The notes beneath the pieces are model-generated. The model was not told where the DNA came from. It saw nothing but the letters and a program-made list of their open reading frames with translations, and made no database searches. The position numbers and the translations under genes are program-made. A stretch of DNA of 64,000 bases, taken from positions 122,608 to 186,607 of the forward strand of contig DAISIR010000004.1 of NCBI GenBank assembly GCA_036821905.1, read 5' to 3'. The stretch is from Brooklawnia sp937867175. Its GTDB lineage: Bacteria > Actinomycetota > Actinomycetes > Propionibacteriales > Propionibacteriaceae. Shown piece after piece: positions 17,488-25,925 of this stretch. Every line of letters starts with the position of its first letter. The stretch's first letter is position 1.

Positions 17488-18564
17488 TCAAGCTAGTTCT
17501 GGCGAGACCTCGGCGGACACCTGCTCGGCCAACGACTTGACCTGCTGCGATGCCGCCAGCGTGGCAGCCAGTGTGGCATCCGCGGTACGCACCACCACCA
17601 GGTCGTGCAGGCCGACGACCGCCAGGACGCTGTCCGGGTCGGTATTGACCAGCAGGTTGCCGGTGGAATCGGCTACCACCACCGTACCCACGCGAGCGTT
17701 GCCGGCCTCGTCCTGCGGCAGCACCTCGTGCAGCGCGGCGAAGCTGCCGACATCGGCCCAGTCGATGTCGAGCCCGATCGCCGCGACGTGTGCGGAAGCC
17801 TCGCCACGCGAGACCGGCTCCATGACTCCGTAATCGACCGAGGTCTTCAACAGCCGAGGATAGATCTCGCCGAGCCGGTCCGGGTGCTCGGCCAACTCCA
17901 GCACTTTGGCGTGCGTCTGAGGCAGCAGAATGGCCAATTGATCCAGCAGCGTCGCGGCGCGCCAGACGAACATGCCGGCGTTCCACCAGTAGCGCCCCGA
18001 GGTCAGGTACTCTTCGGCGGTTTCCTGGTCGGGCTTCTCGGCGAAATCGGTGACCAGACTGGCCGTGCCGTAGCCCTCGAGGTCGTCGCCTCTGGCCAGA
18101 TAGCCGTAGCCCGTGTGCGGGCTGGTCGGTACCACGCCGAAGGTGACCAGCACGTCAGGATCATCGGTGGCCAACCGGAAGCCCGCCTCCAGTGCGTCCG
18201 CGAAGGCGTCCACGGGGGTGATCAGTTGGTCGGCGGTCACCATCGCGACCACCGCCTCTGGGTCGCGGCGAGCCAGCACAGCAGCCGGCCAGGCGACCGC
18301 GTTGAGTGAATCGCGGCCCTGCGGCTCACCGAGTACGTTCTGGGGCAGCAGCCCGGGCAACTGCTCGACGACCTCGTGGGCGTACGCAGCGCCGGTGCAA
18401 ACCAGCACCTGCCCTGGGGGCACCACCCGTAGCACCCGGTCATAGGCCAATTGCAGGAGGCTGCGTCCGTCGAACAGCGGCAGCAGTTGCTTCGGTTCAC
18501 CTTGACGGGACAGGGGCCACAAACGCTTCCCTGAACCCCCGGCCATGATCACGACGTAGCGCAC
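17488..18564 (-). CDS. manC: Mannose-1-phosphate guanylyltransferase
   Basis: A 358-residue enzyme that makes GDP-mannose from mannose 1-phosphate and GTP, for mannosylated lipids and glycans. The nucleotidyltransferase motif MAGGSGKRLWPLSR is at residues 7-20, followed by KQLLPLF. The sugar-site segments DFAEKPD and YWWNAGMFVWR are also present. It has the length of the single-domain form, with no C-terminal cupin isomerase. The GTG start lies six bases after TAGATT, so the mRNA is probably leaderless. It is divergent from the TIGR03089 gene and upstream of a small membrane protein gene. Confidence 0.93.
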   Translation of the reverse strand: MRYVVIMAGGSGKRLWPLSRQGEPKQLLPLFDGRSLLQLAYDRVLRVVPPGQVLVCTGAAYAHEVVEQLPGLLPQNVLGEPQGRDSLNAVAWPAAVLARRDPEAVVAMVTADQLITPVDAFADALEAGFRLATDDPDVLVTFGVVPTSPHTGYGYLARGDDLEGYGTASLVTDFAEKPDQETAEEYLTSGRYWWNAGMFVWRAATLLDQLAILLPQTHAKVLELAEHPDRLGEIYPRLLKTSVDYGVMEPVSRGEASAHVAAIGLDIDWADVGSFAALHEVLPQDEAGNARVGTVVVADSTGNLLVNTDPDSVLAVVGLHDLVVVRTADATLAATLAASQQVKSLAEQVSAEVSPELA

Positions 18565-18570
18565 ATCGAC

Positions 18571-18576
18571 AATCTA
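18571..18576 (-). promoter_or_regulatory. Leaderless promoter -10 for manC (TAGATT)
   Basis: TAGATT ends six bases before the GTG at 18564. Confidence 0.55.
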
Positions 18577-18601
18577 GCCGCCCACCTCACCGGGCAGCCC
18601 T

Positions 18602-18607
18602 TAACAT
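18602..18607 (+). promoter_or_regulatory. Leaderless promoter -10 for TIGR03089 gene (TAACAT)
   Basis: TAACAT ends six bases before the ATG at 18614; it shares a 49-base divergent gap with the manC promoter. Confidence 0.5.
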
Positions 18608-18613
18608 TGACGA

Positions 18614-19366
18614 ATGGTCCTGTCCGCGAGCCGTCCCCCGACCCGGGATCCGCTCGTCGAGTTGGAGCGCCGGGTCGCGACCGACGGCAGCAGGGCCTTC
18701 ATCACTTGGTATGACCTCGACCGTGGATTCCGGACCGAGTTGTCCGGACGTACGTTCGCCAACTGGGTCGACAAGTCAGCCAACCTGCTGGTGTCGATGG
18801 ATGTCGCGGAGTTCCCCCGGGTCGCCAACACAGTGCTGGCCAGCCACCCCGGGCACTGGGTCGGTTTGGTCTGGACGATGGCGGTCTGGCAACTCGGCGG
18901 CCATGTTCTGGCCGTGGGCCGCCAAGAGCTGGACTCGACGGACCAGCTTGACGCGGCGGTGGTTGGCCCGCAGGACGCCCACCCGGTGCCGGGTCTGGAG
19001 ACGATCGCCTGCTCGCTTCACCCGCTCGGAGCAGGCTTCGAAGACCACCCGTCAGGGGTGACCGACAACGTCGAGGTGCTCAGCCAGCCCGATGTGCATT
19101 GGCGAGTTCCGGCGAGTCGGCCGGTCTGCTTCGAGACCGAGTCGGTCTATGGCTGGACCGACCTCGCCCGGGTCGAACCTTCGTCAGAGCGCCTCCTGGT
19201 GATCCCCGGCGACGATCCATGGCAGACCGTCTGCCGAACCTTGGTGGCACCGCTGCTGGGCGGCGGTTCCACCGTGATCGTGGTCGGCGGGGAACCCCGA
19301 CAGATCGCGTCGGTGGCCGACCAGGAGCGCGCGCGGCTCGACCGCCCCAAGCCAGCCAACGAGTAG
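18614..19366 (+). CDS. TIGR03089 family protein
   Basis: A 250-residue protein of the actinobacterial TIGR03089 family, which resembles the N-terminal part of AMP-forming acyl-CoA synthetases but is too short to hold the full adenylation and C-terminal domains. Visible segments are ELSGRTFANWVDKSANLL and VANTVLASHPGHWVGLVW, the N-subdomain pattern of that superfamily. Its function is unknown. It sits 10 bases before the LCP gene on the same strand, the pairing seen in mycobacteria (from memory). Confidence 0.8.
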   Translation: MVLSASRPPTRDPLVELERRVATDGSRAFITWYDLDRGFRTELSGRTFANWVDKSANLLVSMDVAEFPRVANTVLASHPGHWVGLVWTMAVWQLGGHVLAVGRQELDSTDQLDAAVVGPQDAHPVPGLETIACSLHPLGAGFEDHPSGVTDNVEVLSQPDVHWRVPASRPVCFETESVYGWTDLARVEPSSERLLVIPGDDPWQTVCRTLVAPLLGGGSTVIVVGGEPRQIASVADQERARLDRPKPANE

Positions 19367-19369
19367 CCT
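19364..19369 (+). promoter_or_regulatory. Leaderless promoter -10 for LCP gene (TAGCCT)
   Basis: TAGCCT ends seven bases before the ATG at 19377. It overlaps the stop codon of the preceding gene. A GAGGG run is too close to the ATG to act as a normal ribosome site. Confidence 0.45.
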
Positions 19370-19376
19370 GAGGGCC

Positions 19377-20621
19377 ATGAGTGAGCCCCCCGGCAACCGG
19401 CAGGAAGACCTGGACTGGCTGTACGGTCGAGAGCCGGACGCGCGTCCAAACGCGGCTGGTCCGCGCGAGTCGGACGCTGGCCGCCCGCGGGTGTCCACGC
19501 CGACCTACGCGGCCGACCAACCCGAACCCGGCGAGCTGCAAGGGCCATCACAGGCCAGTCGTCCGCCCCAACAGCCTCAGCGTCCCCCGCAGTCTCAGGG
19601 CCCGCCCGGCGCCCGGCCGACGGCTGAGTCCCTCCCGACGCAGATCCGGCGCCGGCGGCGTACTCCGCGGTGGCGTCGTTGGCTAAGGGTGACGCTGCTG
19701 GCGTTGGTGGCTTGGTTGATCTTCCTGGTTGCCACCCCCATCTACGCTCTCGGCAGGATGGCTGAGGTCGACCAGTCGGGCTCGGCCGAGCGTCCGCCCC
19801 GCCAACCCGGGACCGCCACGCTGCTGGTGGGCACCGACGCCCGCACTCCCGGGTCAGGCTACGAGCCGGTGCCCGGGGACGAAGATCTCGCCAGCGTGCG
19901 CGCCGACACCATCATGTTGCTCTACCAACCGCCCACGGGGCGCTCGGTGCTGGTCAGCCTCCCAAGGGACTCCTACGTGCCGATCCCGGGCTTCGGTCAG
20001 GACAAATTGAACGCCGCGTACGCCTACGGTGGCCCCGCCTTGCTCACCGAGACCGTCGAGTTGGTCACCGGGATACGCCTGGATGGCTACCTGGAGATCG
20101 GCTTCGATGGCTTCGCCAACCTCGTGGACGCGGTAGGCGGTGTTGAGGTCTGCACCGATATCCCGCTGCAGGACGACTTCTCCGGGCTCGATCTGCCGGC
20201 CGGCTGCAGCGAACTGGGCGGTCCGCAGGCGCTCGCCTACGTCCGGATGCGCTATGCCGATCCGCGCGGAGACATCGGCCGGGCGGAACGTCAGCGTGAG
20301 GTCATCGGCAAGGTGGTGGGCCAAGCCGCGAGCCCGATCAGCGTGCTGAACCCGTTCCGCTACTGGAACCTCAACATGGCCGCCGCCCGGATGCTCACCC
20401 GGGGTGACGAAACCGGCGTCTTCGACCTGCTGGGCGCCGCGCGAGCGCTGATCGGCGTTGCCGGCGGTGATGGGCTGTCGTTGGTGGTGCCCATCGCCGA
20501 TCCAGCCGGGGTCTCTGAAGATGGCGCCTCGGTGGTCATCTGGGATCGCGAGAACGCGCTGGCGATGTTCGATGAGATCAGTCGTGGTGACACCTCGCAA
20601 CTCGACCGGTTCCTGGGCTGA
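19377..20621 (+). CDS. LytR-CpsA-Psr (LCP) family glycopolymer ligase
   Basis: A 414-residue membrane-anchored phosphotransferase that attaches polyprenyl-linked glycopolymers (arabinogalactan or teichoic acid type) to peptidoglycan. Residues 1-100 are a Pro/Gln/Arg-rich cytoplasmic tail, one transmembrane helix spans about 104-126, and the LCP catalytic domain runs from about residue 140 to 320. Conserved pieces include LLVGTDAR, SVRADTIMLLYQ, SLPRDSYVPIPG, KLNAAYAYGGP and AYVRMRYADPRGDIGRAERQ, holding the Arg and Asp residues that bind the lipid phosphates and magnesium. It lacks a clear LytR_C domain. Confidence 0.93.
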   Translation: MSEPPGNRQEDLDWLYGREPDARPNAAGPRESDAGRPRVSTPTYAADQPEPGELQGPSQASRPPQQPQRPPQSQGPPGARPTAESLPTQIRRRRRTPRWRRWLRVTLLALVAWLIFLVATPIYALGRMAEVDQSGSAERPPRQPGTATLLVGTDARTPGSGYEPVPGDEDLASVRADTIMLLYQPPTGRSVLVSLPRDSYVPIPGFGQDKLNAAYAYGGPALLTETVELVTGIRLDGYLEIGFDGFANLVDAVGGVEVCTDIPLQDDFSGLDLPAGCSELGGPQALAYVRMRYADPRGDIGRAERQREVIGKVVGQAASPISVLNPFRYWNLNMAAARMLTRGDETGVFDLLGAARALIGVAGGDGLSLVVPIADPAGVSEDGASVVIWDRENALAMFDEISRGDTSQLDRFLG

Positions 20622-20646
20622 TCTCGGCGCATGGGGCTCGTCGGCT

Positions 20647-20737
20647 CGCAACCGAGCACACGCAGTCCCCAAGGACCATCCAGACCCGGTTTGCGGTCCG
20701 CAACCGAGCACACGAAGTCCCCAAGGACCATCCAGAC
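20647..20737. repeat. Paired 39-base direct repeat in intergenic space
   Basis: Two copies at 20647-20685 and 20699-20737 differ at one position (C at 20663, A at 20715) and have a 52-base period. Each holds the small hairpin GTCCCCAAGGAC, and the spacer with the start of copy 2 forms an imperfect palindrome (CGGTTTGCGG then CCGCAACCG). They fill the gap between the LCP gene and the ABC ATPase gene, just before the likely -10 of the latter. The 183-base gap holds nothing else. I cannot name the repeat family. Confidence 0.85.
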
Positions 20738-20766
20738 ACAGTACGCGGCCGAGTTTGGCAGGCTGT

Positions 20767-20772
20767 TAGCAT
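20767..20772 (+). promoter_or_regulatory. Candidate -10 of the ABC exporter operon (TAGCAT)
   Basis: TAGCAT lies 32 bases before the ATG at 20805, leaving a leader of about 25 bases with a GAGAGGGG ribosome site. It begins 30 bases after the paired repeat. Confidence 0.4.
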
Positions 20773-20804
20773 CGACCGGTGCGCGCCGACCGAGAGGGGT
20801 CTCG

Positions 20805-21689
20805 ATGCTGGGAGTCAGCCACCTCACCAGAACCTACGGCGAGCTGAGGGCGGTGGACGACGTGTCGTTCCGCGTGCCGGCCGGCCAGATGATCGGTTTC
20901 GTCGGCGGGAACGGCGCGGGCAAGACCACCACGATGCGCATGATCATGGGCCTGCTCGCCCCCGATTCCGGGTCGGTTTCCTGGGCCGGCGAACCGATCA
21001 GCCGGGAGGTACGCGCGCGTTTCGGCTATCTGCCCGAAGAGCGGGGCCTGTACGCCAAGCAGACCATCATCGACCAGTTGATCTACCTTGCCCGGCTCAA
21101 GGGCATGACCCATCAGGGGGCCCGGGCGGAGGCCACCGAACTGATGGAACGTTTCGGTCTCGGCGCACGGCTCACCGACAAGCTGGAGAAGCTGAGCCTC
21201 GGCAACCAGCAACGCGTCCAGATCGCTGCTGCGGTGATGGCCGACCCGATCGGGCTCATCCTGGATGAGCCATTCAGCGGACTGGACCCGAAGGCGACCG
21301 ACCAGATGGCCGCCCTGCTGGGCGAACGCTCGGCCCGGGGCGTCCCAGTGCTGTTCAGCAGCCACCAACTCGACCTGATCGACCGGCTCTGTGACGGATT
21401 GGTCATCCTCAGCGCCGGACGCGTGGTCGCCTCCGGCACCAAGGATGAACTCGAATCCCGCGGCGCGGTCAGACATCGCCTGGTGCTGGACGGGGACGCA
21501 GGCTGGGTGCAGGGCCTGCCCGGGCTTCGGGTGGACGAGGTCGACGGCGCCTCCGCAGTGCTCGAAGTGCTCACCCCGGGCGCCGAGCACAACCTGCTCG
21601 CTGAGGCGCTTCGACGCGGCACCGTCATCGAGTTCGCTCGGCTGCGGCCCTCCTTGTCCGAGATCTACCGAGAGGTGACGGCGCCATGA
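20805..21689 (+). CDS. ABC exporter ATP-binding protein (NatA-like)
   Basis: A 294-residue ATPase of the drug/sodium-export ABC class that pairs with the ABC-2 permease encoded next. Walker A is VGGNGAGKTTT near residue 38, the signature is LSLGNQQRVQIAAAV, Walker B is LILDEPFSGLDP and the H-loop is SSHQLDLIDRL. A C-terminal extension of about 80 residues follows, as in NatA-type subunits. I placed the start at the ATG at 20805, preceded by GAGAGGGG. The open frame from 20631 reads through the repeats and carries no ABC sequence. It overlaps the permease start by four bases. Confidence 0.9.
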   Translation: MLGVSHLTRTYGELRAVDDVSFRVPAGQMIGFVGGNGAGKTTTMRMIMGLLAPDSGSVSWAGEPISREVRARFGYLPEERGLYAKQTIIDQLIYLARLKGMTHQGARAEATELMERFGLGARLTDKLEKLSLGNQQRVQIAAAVMADPIGLILDEPFSGLDPKATDQMAALLGERSARGVPVLFSSHQLDLIDRLCDGLVILSAGRVVASGTKDELESRGAVRHRLVLDGDAGWVQGLPGLRVDEVDGASAVLEVLTPGAEHNLLAEALRRGTVIEFARLRPSLSEIYREVTAP

Positions 21690-22921
21690 CCTCCACGCCT
21701 CGGGCCCCGCGACGGGTCGAGCCAACGCAGCTTCCTGAACAAGTAGGACGCCGACAGCCGGCTTGGCTCATCGTCGCGAGCCGCGAAATCATGGTGAAGC
21801 TCACCGACAAGACGTTCATCATCGGCACCATCAGCACCCTGCTGCTGGTGGCGCTCGGCATCGGGTTGGGCTGGTTCGTGGGCAGCCGACCCAGCAACAC
21901 CACCCTGGTGGTCACCACCGCCGAGGCCGCCGCCCTTGGTCAGGCCGTGGACGCCGCCGTCCGGCAGGGCGACCCGGACAGCTCGGTCACGGTCGTCGCG
22001 GCCGAAACCGATTCAGACGCCCGTGAACAGGTGGCAGACGGCACCGCCGATGCCTTCCTGACCCGCTCAGACGGCCAATGGGTGTTGACCTGGGAGTCCG
22101 AGCGCGGCCGGGACTTCGAGATGACGCTGAGCGAGGTGCTCACCGGCATCACCATGGCTGATCTGGCAGCCGCGGCAGGCGTCTCCCCAGAGCAGGTCGG
22201 CCAACAGATGACGTTCCAGTCCGAGGTGCTGGAGGGCAGCACCTCGGATGCCATGGCAGGTTACTTCGTCGGGCTGGCCTTCGCAGTGCTGTTCATGATG
22301 TCGTCGATGGTCTACGGCATGCAGATCGCCAGTTCGGTGATCGAGGAGAAGCAATCCCGCATTGTGGAGATCTTGGTGGCGGTCATCCCGGTCCGCCAGC
22401 TGCTGACCGGCAAAGTGGTCGGCAACACGGTGATCGCCTTCGCCCAGATGGTCCTACTGCTCGGGGTGGCCCTGCTCGGGGTCAACCTCACCCCGTTGAG
22501 TGGGTCTCTGCCGCACCTGTCCAGCGCGGTGGGCTGGTTCCTGCTCTTCTTCTTGGCCGGCTTCCTCGCGCTGGCCTGCATTTGGGCTGCAGCCGGCGCG
22601 CTGGGCACCCGCGCTGAGGACCTCAACCAGACCTCGCAGCCGCTGACTTGGCTTCTGGTCATGGCCTATTTCGTGGGATTCATGGTCACCGGCACCGCCC
22701 GCGTGGTGCTCAGCTTCGTGCCGATCATCTCCAGCATCCTCATGCCGGTCCGAATCGTCGAAGGGACCGCTGACTGGTGGGAACCTGTGGTTGCGCTGCT
22801 GATCAACCTGGTCTTCGCGGTCGCCATGGTACTGCTGGGCGAACGGATCTACCGTCGAGCGCTGCTGCAGACGCAGGGCCGCCTGACGTACCGGCAGGCC
22901 CTGACGCTGAACGACGACTAG
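21686..22921 (+). CDS. ABC-2 type exporter permease (NatB-like)
   Basis: A 411-residue membrane protein. It has one helix near residues 45-65, a roughly 120-residue extracytoplasmic loop, then five helices in the C-terminal half, the standard ABC-2/NatB layout. The segment SSVIEEKQSRIVEILV after the second helix is the conserved cytoplasmic helix that meets the ATPase. It is coupled to the ATPase gene through ATGA. The exported substrate cannot be told; sodium or an antibiotic are the usual guesses. It ends tail to tail with the CueP-like gene, the two stop codons sharing CTAG. Confidence 0.85.
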   Translation: MTSTPRAPRRVEPTQLPEQVGRRQPAWLIVASREIMVKLTDKTFIIGTISTLLLVALGIGLGWFVGSRPSNTTLVVTTAEAAALGQAVDAAVRQGDPDSSVTVVAAETDSDAREQVADGTADAFLTRSDGQWVLTWESERGRDFEMTLSEVLTGITMADLAAAAGVSPEQVGQQMTFQSEVLEGSTSDAMAGYFVGLAFAVLFMMSSMVYGMQIASSVIEEKQSRIVEILVAVIPVRQLLTGKVVGNTVIAFAQMVLLLGVALLGVNLTPLSGSLPHLSSAVGWFLLFFLAGFLALACIWAAAGALGTRAEDLNQTSQPLTWLLVMAYFVGFMVTGTARVVLSFVPIISSILMPVRIVEGTADWWEPVVALLINLVFAVAMVLLGERIYRRALLQTQGRLTYRQALTLNDD

Positions 22922-23490
22922 ACCAACTGCAATGTGGTGACGCAAGTGGCGTCCTGCCCACCGGTGGTGAACGAGACGCTGCCCTGCTTACCGCCCTGGT
23001 CAACGGTGATGGTGCCGGCCGAGCCCTTGGGCACCCAGTAGCCGACGAAACCGTTCGTCCACGTGACGGCCTCCTCGTCGACCAGCGCTTCGCCGCCAAC
23101 AGTGGTGATGGTCACGTGCACAGCCTCGCCCACGAGTTCGCCTTGGCAGGTACCGAGACTGTGGAAATGGCATTCATGGGTGCGGTCGAGGAACGGCGCG
23201 ATGGCCAGGTAGAACTTGTCGTCAGGCATGGGCAGGATTGCTTCCTGGCTGCCGTCGGTGAGCAGTAGTTGGTCGGGCCGCACCGAGCCGCCCAGCTGGG
23301 TGGGACGTGGCTGGGTCGAACGGTCGAGTTGATCGATCACTTGCTCGGCACTCATACCGGTCAGGCCATAGCGGTCCAGCAGGTCACCGGACGACCCGGC
23401 ACTCGGGTCGGTGGTGGTGGGTTGGCTGCCGCAGCCGACCAACAGCACGACGGCAGCGCACAGTGCAGCGAATATCTTGATGAGCTTCAA
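22918..23490 (-). CDS. CueP-family copper-binding lipoprotein
   Basis: A 190-residue lipoprotein with signal peptide and lipobox LVGC ending at Cys20. The mature part matches CueP, the periplasmic copper-binding protein of Salmonella. Three cysteines, Cys107 and Cys115 in HECHFHSLGTC and Cys183 near the C terminus, have the 8- and 68-residue spacings I recall for CueP Cys96, Cys104 and Cys172. The core phrase WTNGFVGYWVPKG also fits the family. It would bind or reduce copper at the cell surface. The start appears to be a TTG with GAGAGG upstream. It lies 14 bases after purE on the same strand, an unrelated neighbour. Confidence 0.82.
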   Translation of the reverse strand: MKLIKIFAALCAAVVLLVGCGSQPTTTDPSAGSSGDLLDRYGLTGMSAEQVIDQLDRSTQPRPTQLGGSVRPDQLLLTDGSQEAILPMPDDKFYLAIAPFLDRTHECHFHSLGTCQGELVGEAVHVTITTVGGEALVDEEAVTWTNGFVGYWVPKGSAGTITVDQGGKQGSVSFTTGGQDATCVTTLQLV

Positions 23491-23504
23491 GGGTTCAATA
23501 CCTC

Positions 23505-24008
23505 TCAGTTGGTGGTGTGGCCCCGAACCCTCTCACCCTTCGCCTTGGCCGTCGCGCGCAAGTCGTCCTGGAAGGCGATCATCTTCTGGGCCAGTTCGGG
23601 GTGAGCCACGCCAAGAATACGTACCGCCAGCAATCCGGCATTGCGCGCTCCCCCGATTGCCACCGTCGCGACCGGCACACCGGCCGGCATCTGGACTATC
23701 GACAACAGCGAATCCATGCCGTCCAGGTACTTCAGCGGCACCGGGACGCCTATCACCGGCAGCGGCGTCACCGCAGCCAACATGCCAGGCAGGTGCGCGG
23801 CACCGCCGGCGCCGGCGATGATGCAGCGCAATCCCCTGGAGTGGGCGTGCCGGCCGTAGTCGATCATCTCCTCCGGCATCCGGTGTGCCGAGACGACGTC
23901 GGCCTCGTAGCCGACTCCGAACTCGAGCAGGGCTTGCGCGGCTGGTTCCATCGTCGGCCAGTCCGAATCCGAGCCCATCACTATCCCAACCTGGGGCCTG
24001 CCCATCAT
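23505..24008 (-). CDS. purE: N5-carboxyaminoimidazole ribonucleotide mutase PurE
   Basis: A 167-residue class I PurE that converts N5-CAIR, made by PurK, to CAIR in purine synthesis. The substrate loop GSDSDWPTM follows the start, SAHRMPEEM is the catalytic-His segment, and AGAGGAAHLPGM is the phosphate-binding region. The ATG at 24008 has AGGGAGGG directly upstream within the purK 3' end; the two genes overlap by four bases. The longer frame extending into purK is not coding for PurE. It is downstream of purK, as expected for the ATP-dependent route. Confidence 0.96.
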   Translation of the reverse strand: MMGRPQVGIVMGSDSDWPTMEPAAQALLEFGVGYEADVVSAHRMPEEMIDYGRHAHSRGLRCIIAGAGGAAHLPGMLAAVTPLPVIGVPVPLKYLDGMDSLLSIVQMPAGVPVATVAIGGARNAGLLAVRILGVAHPELAQKMIAFQDDLRATAKAKGERVRGHTTN

Positions 24009-25174
24009 CCCTCCCTGATCTCGCCCATCAAGTAACGCGCAGCGTGCTGGGCGCGGCCACGCACCTCGTCCAAATCGTCGCCGTAGCACACGACGTGGCC
24101 GACCTTGCGTCCGGGACGCAACTGCTTGCCGTAGAACTCGACGCGAAGTCGCGGGTCACGGGCGAAGCAGTGCAGCAATTCGCTGGTTAGGTCGTCGACG
24201 CCGCCGCCGAGCACGTTGACCATCATGCACCACGGGTCGCGGGCGCGTGGGTCGCCCAGCGGCAGATCGAGAACCGCGCGCAGATGGTTCTCGAATTGGC
24301 TGGTGTGCGCGCCGTCGATCGTCCAGTGGCCGGTGTTGTGCGGGCGCATGGCCAACTCGTTGATCACGACCGAGCCATCGCGGCGCTGCATCAATTCGAC
24401 CGCGAGCACGCCAACCACCTGCAGTTCGTCGGCGATGTCGAGGCCGAGTCTGCTGATCTCGGCGGCTCGCGCAGGGGCCAGCCCGGGTGCGGGGGTGATG
24501 GTCTCGCGGCAAACGCCCTCGCGTTGCACGGTCTCGGTGACTGGGTAGCAGACCGCCTGACCCGATGCAGAGCGCACGACCAGGACCGACAGTTCCCGTG
24601 CGAAGTCGATGAATTCCTCACCGATGATCTCGACCAGCTCACCTGCCGAGGCGTCCTTGGACTCGTCGAACGGCTGGTTGCAGTCCTGCGGCCCTGCCAG
24701 CTTCCACACGCCATGCCCGTCGTAGCCACCGCGGGACGCCTTGGCGACGATCGGCCAGCCCATCTCATCGCCGAACCGCTGCAGGGTCGCAGCGTCGGGG
24801 CAGTGCCGCCAAATCGGGGCTGGCGCAGCGAGCGCGCGGGTCAGGCGTTGGCGCATCAACAGTTTGTCCTGAGCGTGCTCCAGTGCGTCCGGCCCGGGAC
24901 GTACCAGCGTGCCCTCAGCGGCCAGATCGCGCAGGATGCGGGTGGGTACATGCTCGTGATCGAAGGTGATCACGTCGCAGCCGGCGGCGAACTCGCGCAC
25001 CGTTGCGTCGTCGGTGTAGTCGCCGACCACCACGTCTTTGATCACCCGTGCCGCCCCGACGTCGGGGCCCTCGGCCAGCAAGCGCAGGTTCACGCCCAAT
25101 GAGATGGCTGGTGCGTACATCATGCGGGCCAGTTGGCCCCCGCCGATCACGCCGATGGTGGTGGTGCGACTCAC
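24005..25174 (-). CDS. purK: N5-carboxyaminoimidazole ribonucleotide synthase PurK
   Basis: A 389-residue ATP-grasp enzyme that makes N5-CAIR from AIR, bicarbonate and ATP. The N-terminal GVIGGGQLARMM is the conserved PurK opening. The ATP-grasp centre includes PIVAKASRGGYDGHGVWK, and the C-terminal part has ELAMRPHNTGHWTIDG, the metal-binding segment. It begins at a GTG six bases after TAGGCT, in a 34-base divergent gap shared with the peptidase E gene; a leaderless mRNA is likely. It is coupled to purE by overlap. Confidence 0.96.
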   Translation of the reverse strand: MSRTTTIGVIGGGQLARMMYAPAISLGVNLRLLAEGPDVGAARVIKDVVVGDYTDDATVREFAAGCDVITFDHEHVPTRILRDLAAEGTLVRPGPDALEHAQDKLLMRQRLTRALAAPAPIWRHCPDAATLQRFGDEMGWPIVAKASRGGYDGHGVWKLAGPQDCNQPFDESKDASAGELVEIIGEEFIDFARELSVLVVRSASGQAVCYPVTETVQREGVCRETITPAPGLAPARAAEISRLGLDIADELQVVGVLAVELMQRRDGSVVINELAMRPHNTGHWTIDGAHTSQFENHLRAVLDLPLGDPRARDPWCMMVNVLGGGVDDLTSELLHCFARDPRLRVEFYGKQLRPGRKVGHVVCYGDDLDEVRGRAQHAARYLMGEIREG

Positions 25175-25180
25175 CCGGCC

Positions 25181-25186
25181 AGCCTA
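25181..25186 (-). promoter_or_regulatory. Leaderless promoter -10 for purK (TAGGCT)
   Basis: TAGGCT ends six bases before the GTG at 25174; the 16 bases to the start codon match those before the phosphomannomutase gene exactly. Confidence 0.6.
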
Positions 25187-25208
25187 GCGGCCGTGCCATG
25201 ATGGCCCC

Positions 25209-25925
25209 ATGACGACGCACATCGTGACCTTGGGTGGTGGCGGCTTCTCAATGTCGCGCGACGGCTCCCCGACCAATCTCGACCGCTACTTGGTCGAATT
25301 GACCGGACGCCGCGCGCCGATGGTCTGTTTCGCCCCGACTGCCTCGGCGGACGACGCCTCGTACATCCGCAGATTCCTCACCGCCTACGGTTCGCTGGGG
25401 GTCCGGACGATGGTCCTCACCTTGTGGACCGACGCGGCGGCCTCTGTTGCCCGACTCCCGGAGGCCGACCTCGTGCTGGTCGGCGCCGGCTCCACGGCGA
25501 ACCTGCTTGCCTTGTGGCGGGTACATGGAGTCGACCGGGTGCTCACTGAGATGATCTCCCGAGAACGCACCACTGTGCTGGGCGGACTGTCGGCGGGCGC
25601 ATCCTGCTGGTACCAAGGTTGCGTCACCGATTCGTTCGGCGATGTGCGGGCCTGGCCGCACGGGCTTGGGGCACTGCCCGGCAGTTTCTGCCCGCACTGG
25701 AACGGCGAAGCCGAACGTCAGCCGGTCTTCACCGAGGCGGTGGCCGACGGGCTACTACCCAGCGGCTATGCGGCCGACGACGGTGCGGGCCTGCACTGGG
25801 TTGACGGCCAACTGCGGGGGGCGATCGCCGAGCGGGAGGGGGCCCGGGTGGCCCGTTTCACCGCCAGCGACGAGCCCGCCAGCGGCGGGCTGGTGATTGA
25901 GCAGCTCACCCCCGAAGTCCTCTAG
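25209..25925 (+). CDS. Peptidase E (S51 family) / cyanophycinase-like hydrolase
   Basis: A 238-residue cytosolic serine hydrolase with the class I amidotransferase-like fold. The nucleophile elbow is GGLSAGASCWY around residue 125, and a histidine in FCPHWNGEAE is a candidate for the triad. The N terminus IVTLGGGGFS is typical of S51 enzymes, which cleave Asp-X dipeptides or related substrates. A CATGAT hexamer ends six bases before the ATG, a weak leaderless promoter. The last 20 bases overlap the convergent kinase gene. Confidence 0.85.
   Translation: MTTHIVTLGGGGFSMSRDGSPTNLDRYLVELTGRRAPMVCFAPTASADDASYIRRFLTAYGSLGVRTMVLTLWTDAAASVARLPEADLVLVGAGSTANLLALWRVHGVDRVLTEMISRERTTVLGGLSAGASCWYQGCVTDSFGDVRAWPHGLGALPGSFCPHWNGEAERQPVFTEAVADGLLPSGYAADDGAGLHWVDGQLRGAIAEREGARVARFTASDEPASGGLVIEQLTPEVL

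Noticed and set aside
20631..20804. N-terminal extension of the ABC ATPase through the paired repeat
   Set aside because: The extension encodes repeat-derived sequence, and a good GAGAGGGG ribosome site precedes the ATG at 20805 where family similarity begins.
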